Under the pieces are notes generated by a model. That model had not been told where the DNA came from. It did not search any database and saw only the letters and a list, made by a program, of their open reading frames with translations. From Druceiella hillmani (taxonomy: Eukaryota > Arthropoda > Insecta > Lepidoptera > Hepialidae), in contig JAYKKI010000037.1 of NCBI GenBank assembly GCA_039881145.1, positions 14,333,501 through 14,397,500 on the forward strand: a DNA stretch of 64,000 nucleotides. The letters are read 5' to 3'. This document shows positions 1 to 11,404 of the stretch, in pieces (positions within the stretch are counted from its first letter, which is position 1; every line of letters starts with the position of its first letter). The translations under genes and the position numbers were made by a program.

Positions 1-1836
1 CAAACTCGGTCACGGCACCTGTTTGTTCATTGCTGAGGAATTCTCAAGTCGTACCTTCAATGGTGAAATTCTAACCAAATTTTCATGGCAGCACACTAAG
101 CGTATACACTTCCAAATAAAATATAATACCCAAATTTTCGGCAAATGCCGAAGATGTGAACATATAAAGATAAATATATTATGATGATTTTTTGTGTATA
201 ACATACACAAAAAAGAATAAATAAAATCGAATTTTTAAGTCGATTAAAAATAGACTATTTTTGTATCAACTACTCTTAAAGTACTACAATCAACTACTAC
301 TACAATCAACTACTTATAAAGGTATATTTCCCTTTCAAAGATTTATCTATCTAACTCTATAAAAAATTGTCGTCAACATCTACGACAGAACGACAAAATT
401 ATTTTGAATTTGTTGAAAAAAGGATATTTTTCAACAAAATTCATTAAAATCCATCTTACATAATCAGTATTTTCACATTTTGTAAACAAACGATATGATC
501 CCATTAACGTATAAAAATCAATAGCAGTAATTACCTTAATAAATTAAGGTTATTCAGTTTAAAATAAACATTAATTTATAGTAAATGCAAGGTCCTCCAG
601 CTAATCTTAAATGGTGTCTTTCAAAACGTATATTTGTTTAAAGGTCGCTATATTCGCGGTTGATTAAAAATATTTTAAATATTATATCGATTCGTATTTG
701 TATGGAAAGGAAAGTTAACACATAACAAATATATGTAGCCACGAAATTGTTTATTCAGTTGACGCTTTGAAATACAGGAAAATGTATAAGCAACTATAGA
801 CTTTACTGAACGTTATTTCCATTTGAAAAAAAAAACATATGCATTAATGTCAAGAAGTAGCGCCTAAAGTAGTTTTACTTCAAAACAAAAAAAATCTTTC
901 GTGGATACTTAACATAAATATTGTATGATAGTATATAAACACTTCAAAATAAAAAAATGAACTATCCATAAAAACTTTCATTCGCATACGTTCCGGACAA
1001 CTTTTTTTTCCATTTAATTATTTACTTATTATATCGTTAATACAAAAATGCACCAGTAACCAGGGAATAAAAATACAGGACGACCATCTCGCCAGCACAC
1101 AGCGCTGTGGAGGGCTCACTGGAGACAACGTTGATAGTAATTTATATGGGTAGCAGGAAGGGAGTTCAGGATGGAGGTAAAGTCAGTGAAGAGCAAACAA
1201 GACAATCACCTCTTAATAGTGATTTTTATTGCGTGAATAAGAGACAAACTGACAAAAAAATTATTTGTATTTCGAGTCATTTTTATTTCGTACTGTAAAG
1301 TGGTAAAAAGCATCACCTTGCTGCCCTACGCTAAAGGCGCTTAGGTTTATCCATTACAGGGACGTCCGTTCCTCAGTGGGAATAAACAAATATTTTATGA
1401 AGATTATTTGAATGTTGTTTTATGAAAAATTTAGGTTAGATTAGGTTATTTCTAACATTCTTTCCTGTTAATAAGAACAAATATCATTTTCTAACAAAAG
1501 TCACCTAAAATCGCTAATAGCCCATTTTCGTTTTCTGTTTAATTTACCCTATATCTATTAAGTGATTTTGATATGTTGTATCTCAAGATGAATAATGATT
1601 TGAATATTATGACTCAATTTATTTCTATACAGAGTTACGACTATAAAAAAGAAATTGAAATATTAACCACTTTTTTAAATTTTAGACTGAACGAAACATA
1701 TAATTTTATGCTTTGAAATATTCTTTTAAGATCTATATGATTTATTAAATTATATCTATTAATCTGTTCAAATATTTTTTCACGTCTATAATTTAATCTC
1801 AAATTGATGTTTGTTAAGAAAACTCTTTTTTAATAG
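1..1836. other. Presumed upstream intron of the glutamate receptor gene
   Basis: No exon could be supported here. The first recognisable receptor exon starts at 1837 in the middle of the amino-terminal domain, so the gene must begin upstream of the window and this stretch should be intronic. It is AT-rich, with short reading frames of low-complexity composition. A reading frame at 1107-1298 resembles nothing I know and does not fit the receptor amino-terminal domain. A small extra exon with low similarity could have been missed. Confidence 0.5.
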
Positions 1837-2003
1837 GTACTCGTTGATTTAGTTTCTTCGAAGGGCTGGCTGAAGTTCGCAATAATTTACGAGACCGTAG
1901 AAGGGCTGGACAGGATCAAAAAGTTATATGATTTAGTGCAGGACGAACATATTTACACTATTTCCATGTATCAACTAATATCGTCCTCGGAAGATAATTA
2001 CAG
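1837..2003 (+). CDS. Receptor exon 1 of window: amino-terminal domain, lobe 1
   Basis: 167 nt, phase 0 at the start, ending two bases into a codon. It encodes residues 1-55, starting [11 protein letters not shown] and running through [16 protein letters not shown]. This matches the part of the kainate receptor amino-terminal domain where 'DLV..W....V.Y....GL.R...L' occurs. The acceptor is ttttttaatag and the donor is ag|gtattt. The split AG/G codon gives Arg at the junction with the next exon. Confidence 0.88.
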
Positions 2004-5000
2004 GTATTTATCTAAGCTTTACCACTTAACTTCATGCACACCCTTACATTTTAAGTGTAAGGGTGTGCGAGCGTGCGTGTGTGCATGTGCGTATGCGCGT
2101 ACGTGCGTGCGTGTGTACGCGCGTTTATGTGTGCATGTTTATAAAAGATGTCTTCCACTTAGACTCTTATTCTGATAGTAATTTATATTTTGACTTTGTT
2201 AACATTACTTACTTTGTCATGAATAGAACCTCATGCCGCATGAAATTTTGATGTAAATAGAGAAAAGACAAAAGTTTATAATTACTTAAGAAGACACAAA
2301 TGCTTACACCTCTAAAGAAAACAAATCAAAGGGGGTATGGTAAAACAGATTCTATTATCGTTGATGACGGTAAAGTGGTGTGGAAAAATAGCTGTAAAAT
2401 AAACGAAAACAATTTCATGCAACCGGAAATAAGCAACAATTAATAATACGATTATGTTAATAGGTAACAATATTCTTAATCTAATGTTAGTATAAATAGT
2501 GAATAATTACATCATTAATAAATCATAAAATATGCAATAAAATGAAATCAACACTAAATGGAGTCAAACCCAATTGCAGTAAAAAATTTTAAATCAATAC
2601 AAATTTAATGCTTCATATGGATTTCGTACCTCAAAAGGAGAAATGGAAGCCTTATAAAATGTGTCTGTCTTTTAAAGCCGATTTCTTAGAAACCACTTAA
2701 CGTAGAAACTTGAAATTTGGCACAGCAATTAAACATATTAACACGCTCAATCTTAGTAGCTAACACTAAATTTATTTGTATGGAAATTTGCAATTAAACA
2801 CTGTAAATTTTAATTTTAATTTATATATAGTGTGAGATATTGTTTGAAAAGGCTGATAATAAGGACCTTATAAATATTTTTTTAATTAAACTTAGGGGCA
2901 TACTGAAAGATTTGAAAAAAAAATGCTTTTCTTCTTCCTTAATTTCGAAAATGTTTAACCAAAAAATTGTGAAAAATAAGGATTTTGAGAAACCTACACA
3001 AAGGTTATAAGCAAACCGTAACGATTATCCGGGATCTTATCATGTTTTAAATATACAGCTTTGTAATGTCTTTTAAAGATATAATAGGAAAGGTACACAA
3101 ATTGTGAAAAATTAATTTTTATAAATACTAAAATAGAAATACAATGTCTAAGCGGCAAATTCAAATTTTAAACTCGAATATCTGAATAAATTTTAAACTC
3201 GAATATCTGATAAACTCGAATATTCAAATTTTAAACTCCGAAGTACGGAGCTATCGGGAGAGGAGGGATGGTGCTCGACAGCTCAATAGCGCGGATTTTT
3301 TAGTCACCATGTCGCAGTGGTCAGGCGCATACCGCACTTACGATATGTAAGTGTATTTTGCAACGGTTATTCTGTTTGTGAGACACGACGCAAGTTTTGT
3401 AATTATTTTGTAATCCTCACTTTTAATGACTGTTCAGTTAATCAAGTTATGGTTAGCGAAGTTCAAAGCGTCAGGATGCAGACTAAATTATTCAAGTGGG
3501 CTACGAATTAGACCCGTGGGATCAATTGAAAACATTAACCGCGTCACCGCTGCTGTCGAAGAGCATCTACGAAAATCAATTAGAAAACATGCTGCCTCTT
3601 TGAATATCCATCTTTCAAGTCTTCAAAGAATTTTGGCTTTAAACATAAAATTACATCACTATAAAATACAGATCATTTAAAAAATCAAAACTGAAGAAAT
3701 TTACTGTCAGAAAATGTAAGAAAAGTTTTCAGAGGAAAATGGGATGGACAATATTTATTTTAGAGATGAATCACACTTTCATCCTGAAGGGTACGTAAAT
3801 TATCAAAATGATGGTTGCTGGTTATCCAGAAATCCAGAAGAAAAGCATCAGAAAGTGTAATATAGCCATAAATTTACTGTATGGTGCGCAATATGATCTA
3901 AAAATAAACGGGCCATTTTTCTTCGAGAATGAGCGCAGTGCAACGGTTATAGTGACAAGCGAGCGGTATATCGAAATGATTAAAATTTTTTGTACTGCAG
4001 CTACGAGAGGAGGATGTTGACTTATTCAGACATAATTTGGCCACCCAGATCGTCCCCAAGCTGATTTTTTTCTAAAGACTTATCTCAAAGCAAGAGTTTT
4101 TGATACCCTTATTATGAATTTGGAGCAGCTGAAGGCTAAAATAACGAAAAAAGTGAGGGCCATCTAGTCGACGTTCTATGGCGTCTTATTGCAAATTCGC
4201 GCTTACGCTTTGAGAAGTGCGTTCGCCGTGATGGTGTAGTATTCCGTACATAAAATCACAAATGTACTTAGATTTACTGTAAATAAAGTATTATAAATAC
4301 AATAATTTGTTTTTTTTTATTATTATTTAAAGTTAGAATTCTGGGCTGAAACACCATTCATAATAAATGTATTTTTAATTAAATATTTCAAAAAATCGTT
4401 AAAGAATCTGACAAACATTCATTTGTATTTTGGTTACTGTCATTCCTATACCTCATGATTTTCTTCGATTTAAAATAAAATAAATGTCTCTAATTTTTCC
4501 AGGCCAGTCCTTCACAAGGTCAAAAAGTCGGGTAACACTAATTACATACTAGACTGTACAGTGAATTTGCTTGATACAGTTTTGAAGCAAGCACAACAGG
4601 TGGGTATACTGTCCGATATGCACAGCTACATTATAGTCACGCCTGATATGCACACAGTAGACTTGGAACCTTACCAACACGGTGAATCCAATATTACAGG
4701 TACAACATATTTTTCTTTATTTTTTAAAATGATCACCGTAATACATCGTACGGCTTACCAGGAATTTTTGCAAACAATTATTATATTTAATGTTCTAAAA
4801 ATGCTCATCCAAATGGAGTTTAAAAGAATTCTTCCTTCCTTCCTGTGAGAGATATATTAATTTTTAGAAATTTTGTGAGTTCCTTTTATGGAATTTTTCC
4901 AAGATGGTTAACATACAGAAAATTCTATGGGCATTGGGAAATTTGTTTCTTTGGTTAATTACAAAGAAATACTTTTTTATGATATAATAAAACATGGTTC

Positions 5001-8000
5001 TAATAACACTTACTCGCCATTACTTATTAGTTGCCTCTTTTTTACGTTTAGTGATAATATATAATATAAAAATTATTAAAGATACAAAAGCATATGTACA
5101 ACATTTTATACGAATAAATCTACTATTTTCTGAATGGAACATTTCTTTAAATAAGTACAGGAATAGACCGAGAAAATAACATCGATCGAATTAATACTAC
5201 ATCTGTATTAATGTAAATGGAAAACAAGCCTTTTTTTCTTATTTGATATAGAATAATATCATTAGAGTATTAAAATTTACACAGACGAAGATACCATGAA
5301 AAACATAGCGCCAAATATTTTAATAACTTCGTTATTAATAAATAGCTTACTTTTGTTTGATACACTCCGTTTACTACCCGTCGACCGACACAATCCGTCT
5401 CTCTCTCTCTCTCTATTCCGTCACTTTCTCTTCTTCTCTCATCCATATCCCTCCCCTCCTTTCTCTCCTGTCTATTCCTGATTTTTATACAAATTCTGAC
5501 GGAATAGTGTCGGAGCCAGGGGTTTTATAGTTTTTCAATTTTTTAATACCTTCCACAACCTCATCCACACGCGGTAGTGAAATGAGGACTTGATTGTTGC
5601 TTTGAGTAGGGTGTTCGACATTTTGTGGATGATCTATATTGAGAAGATTCTAAAAATATTTCTCATTGCTCAGCCTTCACTAATCTTCCTGATTCTCTCC
5701 CTCCTGCTCCTTTCTGCTTCACTTCTTCCACTCTATCCATTACTTAAAAAGTCTTTGTCGTATGTATAGATATACTGAGTAAATCCAATATTTTTTCTGG
5801 CCAATTAAATATTCCTATTGCGTAGAATATAGTCCCATATGATTAACTGTTTTATAATGAGCATTTCGTTTAATCTAAGATGTCACGTGAATATTGTAAC
5901 ACCGATTACTTGATCCTAACGCCCTGTGTCATGGCCAGTATTCGTCAGCGAAAACTGCATGTTATGCCAGCTCCAAATCCAAAACCATCCCACCGTTTTC
6001 GAGGTTTAAAATAATAAACTTTACAAGTTTGCATTTCTCAAACACAATGTTGTTTTATATAATATTAAACTACATAAGTTTGCATTGTTTCTATAATATT
6101 AAACTTTATAAGTTTGAATTTCTCAAACACACTGTGAAAGGCAAAATTATTACGTTATCGAAAATATGAGACCCAAAATAAAACAACATATTTTTTTTAA
6201 ACTAATTTTCCTTGAAAGTTTATTGTAAGTTCTACTACTTTAATTTATTTCGGACATTAGATGAAGAATTAAAGGGGAGTGTGGCCACATTTTATGACTT
6301 CTTAAGTGCATATCTAACCAACTATTGCTTAAAAAAAGTTATTGTGGGATCTCCATATAATTAACCTATACTACTATATATAGATACCTATGTTATGATA
6401 CCCCACACGCATATGAACAATGGAATTTTTTGATTCCTCAGTTACATGTATGGAGTACTATCAGTAATATTATTTTTTCCATAAATCCACTATTTAATTG
6501 TAAAACGGTTCATAAAAGAAAATAGTAGCAGATCATAAAAGAAAATAGTGTCAATAGTCTCCAAGTAAAATGGTTGTGACATACAGATAGACAGATGAAC
6601 AGACAGTTATTATAAGGGTTCCGTTTTTGACTTTTTGTTACGGAAACTTAAAAAGCTTATGAACCAAGATCAATATGCTTATTTAATGGAGAACATCAAA
6701 CCTGTCCATGAAAAGCAAAATTTAATTCTGTATCTACTAATCATTAATTACGCATTTCCCATGTTCATTACGTTCTTCAACAATATTTATATTTAAAACA
6801 TAATTCATTATTGTTTCAAAAATTTAATTGATATTACATATTAAGTCACAAGTTTATTAAAATTATTTATTTATTATTTAATTATTTACTTTTAGGTATA
6901 ATCTTTGCAGACAGCCAAAATTCTGAAGTAGTAACATTTGTTGATAAATACAATGCAAAATATGAAGAAATTATGGAGACAGAAATTAAGGACGAAGACA
7001 AATTGACTAGCGACAACATAATGCTGGAAATAGCCCTCATTTATGACTCCATCCTAATGTATGCCGAAGGTCTCAAGGATTTAGATGCAAAATTTGAAAC
7101 CGAGGGACTTGAATGCGAAAAAGGAGACAGCTGGTCTCACGGCTCTTCCGTTATCAACATACTCAGAGTTGTAAGGCTTTGTTCTCCGCATATTTCGATA
7201 GATTAATAAGTGTTGAAAGATACCAAACCTAAAACTAAATAACTTGTAATTACTTAGTTAATATGTTTTCAGAACAGTGCAAACGGATTAACGAGACGAA
7301 TCAGCTTTAACGACGAAGGTTTACGCACAGATCTGCAGATTGATATTGAAGAACTAACTATGGACGGCCTACAAAAGGTAACAATAAGCCGTATTTTCAA
7401 ATAAATTCATTTTAATATTTTATTCAGATAACATTTTAATACTCCAAACTAGACTGATTTCTCACTACATAAAATAACTGATTTCTAAAAAAAGAAACAA
7501 ATTATAATAACTATGAGGGAAACGAAACTCATTCTCTTCCTTTTTAAAAAAAATAATTTGTTTTCAAAATTTTTTTCTTTCTTGACTCCAATTTTCATCT
7601 ATATTTAAAAAATATAGTTTTTCTCTAATTTTTATGTATATTTTACAAGCCATCATTTTTAACCTTTCGTTGATAGCATAATTTTGAAAATAACTATTAC
7701 GTACTTTGATAATTGAAAAGATTAAATTTATGAAACCAAAACAATTTTTTAATCAGAAAAAAATCTCTTCGTATTTTGAACCCGATTTGTCACTTTTCCT
7801 ATTTGTGCTCAAGTGTGTGCACTTTAATGAAACTCATTTACACTTCGAATTTTACAGGTCCTCGGTCAATAGTGCAATAACTTAATACATTAATAAACTA
7901 TTAGAAAATCATTAACTAGGAATAACGAACAAAAAATATAGGTATAACTTAATAAAACAAAACTTACACATTAAGGGCAAACAGGGAATGAGGAGACTAA

Positions 8001-8736
8001 TTAAATACATTATAGACAGTATTGTATTGAGCTAGAATGATAAGACGAATTTTTATGATAAACTACATTATAAAACAACAAAATAGGTACTTACCTTAAT
8101 TATTTTATGTTAATAAATTATTTTTTCAATAATTTTCTCAGGTGGGAGTATGGAATCGATCAAAAGGTTTAATATTTGAGAGACAACCTCCTCCGCAGCA
8201 CAACATAACTGAAAATGATTCTTTGGAAAACAAAACTTTCATAGTAATAACTGCTCTGGTGTGTTTATGATTATTACTAACTTGATTTTATGATTGTTAG
8301 AAATCATCGTTTTCGTTCTTTCTTGTTATCACATTTTTGTTCGGGGAAACAACCAGTTAAAAAAATAAATGAAACTCATTTAAAACTAATATTATTTAAA
8401 TAAATCTCTGAAAATATCCTTGCAAATTATTAGTTAATAAAATATTGCCTTGATCCTTGTTCATAAAATCTCCAGAAATATTTAAAAAAAAAACAATTAG
8501 AAAACATTTTTTCCATTAAAAGTTATGCTGAAGTAAGTATATCAAATTATTATAACGCCGTTTTCAAATCAAAAATCGATTATGTATTTAGTAAAAATAT
8601 TTATCTTCATAAAATCTTATAAAATCTTTTAGCGCAATATTTTTTATTTAAATGCAGAAAAATCCATTTTAAAAAAAAAATTATGCACATTTAGCCTTAA
8701 ACCTTTTTTTTCAGATGGATTTTTAACCATTTCTAG

Positions 8737-8809
<73 letters not shown>

Positions 8810-11252
8810 TTTTTTCTTTCTAAAACAGCGATATTATTTTAACTAACCTTAAACTGGTATGGCAAGCTGAGTTATAAAAGTTCTTTACAGCAAAAAAATA
8901 AGGCGTTTTAATAAATATTTTTTTCATATGTTTTCGAGATATACTTTTTCACCGGTAACGCAAGGGTTAAACGTCGTACACGTGTACCGGGCGCCGCGCG
9001 AAGCCATCATAGCGATGCAATAAACACCTTATTCAACTTTGACTATTGAGCGATAAGAGTATTATTTCACAGAAAGAATTTTTTAATTCTAGCAATTTAG
9101 CGTTTTTCTCAAGTTTAGTTTTTACAGATGTTATTCTATGCTCATGAAACATTTAAATGTAATTATAATCGAGAAGATGTTGAAAATAAAACATATTTTG
9201 TTATTGAAAAATAAATAGTTTCTCAGTAATAAAGGCCCGAATGAAAAAAATGTTATAGATTTGTATCATCTTATATTTTTGATAGGAAACCGAAAAAAAT
9301 TATTGCTATGCCAATTCACTTAGTGAATTGGCATAGCAGTAATTTTACCAATCCTGTATATATCTCGTTACGTGTAGTTTTCATATCATTGCGCCATAAT
9401 TTAAAAATAGATATATTTTTTATTTACTTACAAATAACCAATGTCAGATTTCTTCTGTCGCATCTCTAATTGAGTATGAGGGTTATTTAAAATTTAAATT
9501 TTATTGTATGCGCAAGTAGAATTCAAAATAGTAGAAATCCCAATGAAACCTTTAATGTTACCGATAAAGATTATTATGCATTCACAAAAGCCATTTATAT
9601 TCGTTGAAAACTAATTATATTTCTTTAATTACAATTCACGATTAAATTATGTATCCGTAGACGTTCGGCGACATTCCCCGGATCAATGCTTAACTAAATG
9701 CGTCACATTTTTTGTAATTATTTTAGAATATTTAATAATCCCTATATATATGTTTATTTACATGTTTCATTATATAGAAGCCACCATATGGAATGCTAAA
9801 AGATTCTGCAGTGCCTTTGGAAGGCAACGAACGCTATGAAGGATTCGGCATCGAGCTGATTGAGGAGCTTTCCAAGATGCTTGGTTTCAACTACACCTTC
9901 GTGATTCAGGAAGATGGCGTTGGAGGCTCTTTAAACAAGAAGACCAATACTTGGACCGGGATGACTAAAAAGATCATAGATGGAGTTAGTAATATTGTTA
10001 TATATTAATTTAAAATTGGGGCATAAGTTGGTTTACTAAATTTTAAAATATATTTAAGCAATCAATTAATTCTTCGTATTAGCTAATGTTTATGTATACA
10101 TTTTCGAATGATTTACAAAAATTTAATTCCTTGCCACATTATTTTTTTTTGTTTACTTTAACCAAAAAACCAAAATCCTGTTGACTAAATAAGGGAGTCT
10201 ATCCACTTATTTGACCAAAAACTAATAATAATATTCACATAGGTATCCACATTATTATTTACCGTCTACATATAACGCTTACCTTTAATAAGTGTAAAAA
10301 TATCATAAATTTATAAAAAAATGTGAGATTTAAAAACACTTTCAGTAAATTTTAAATAAACTTCTAGAAGCGATGTTTTTTATAACCTTAACGACAGCTG
10401 ATTCACCAATAGGGATGGTGATATATTTTTTATGGATATTTTCAATAATGTTTCTAAAACTTTCTTATATTAAAATCTAAAAAATAGTTTTGTAGTTCCT
10501 ATAATATATTTAATTTTTCCACGTTTAAAATTTCCGTATGAATATTTTTAGGATATATACGGATTAATAGCTTTTTCGCTATGCCAAGGGTAAATTTTCT
10601 GGAAAAAAACGACCATGACAGACGGACGAATACATGAAGTTTTTTTTCCTTTTGGAGGTACGGAAACTTAAAAACAATTGAAAGTTATTACAAGGTTTCC
10701 GTATTTCAAAAGAAAAAATAGGACTATTAAAGATCACTAGTGTGACTGTGGTTACAGTCGTTTTTGTCAGAAAGTACTTACCCTAAAAGCTTGAAATTTA
10801 GCGTAGTAATAAAACATATTAACCTACATATAAAGAGGCAAGGAATAAGCGCACCACTAAAATCCCCCACCCCCATCTCCGCCCATTTGCCAATCATGAA
10901 GAAAAGGCAGGCCTTTTTAGGAATCTAGGCAAAGATTGTGGGAAAATCGAGTGATATATTTTATGTCATAATTTTAGAAAAGTGCATCGTATTTTACGCC
11001 CTTTAAATGTTTGTAAGTTCCTAATTATGTATGAAACCCTCGTAGCGCATGTTCTATTGGTACTTGCAAGTTTTTAGGAAAATATTCTTAGGCGGCTTCT
11101 GTCTCTTTAAATAACACAAGAGAAAAATCTGCGAAATGTTAAGACTAAATTCAGGGAAAATAGTATAATAGTTTCGTAGGGTTCAGTATGCAAATATTCC
11201 GGACGTAACCATGTAAGAATATATTTACTATAATATTATTTTTCATATATGA

Positions 11253-11320
<68 letters not shown>

Positions 11321-11323
11321 ATG

Positions 11324-11404
<81 letters not shown>

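Larger units (their letters stand above)
2004..4502. other. Intron 1: hairpin, GT/CG tract, dispersed repeat and a Tc1/mariner copy
   Basis: 2.5-kb intron. The donor is followed after 32 bases by a perfect 13-bp hairpin (2036-2068) and an alternating purine-pyrimidine tract (2062-2138). A dispersed repeat copy lies at 2625-2800 and a degenerate Tc1/mariner-type element at 3144-4355. The remainder is AT-rich with nothing recognised. Confidence 0.85.
4700..6895. other. Intron 2: antisense LINE fragment, repeats
   Basis: 2.2-kb intron. It holds a pyrimidine-rich stretch with a (ct)n run at 5397-5414, a decayed LINE reverse-transcriptase piece on the - strand (5485-5760), an imperfect direct repeat around 'actttacaagtttgca' (6008-6135) and a - strand fragment of repeat family A (6571-6651). 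Reading frames at 4994-5179 and 5296-5481 show no domain. Confidence 0.8.
8259..9777. other. Intron 5: TA microsatellite, hairpin, GC patch
   Basis: 1.5-kb intron. It carries a TA microsatellite (8736-8808), a local GC-rich patch around 8965-9015 (cgtcgtacacgtgtaccggg, then gcgccgcgcgaagcc) and a perfect 17-bp hairpin at 9304-9338. The rest is AT-rich without recognised content. Confidence 0.85.

Noticed and set aside
1107..1298. Possible upstream receptor exon
   Set aside because: The sequence does not match any part of the receptor amino-terminal domain, and no splice pair gives the needed phase 0 into 1837 with family similarity.
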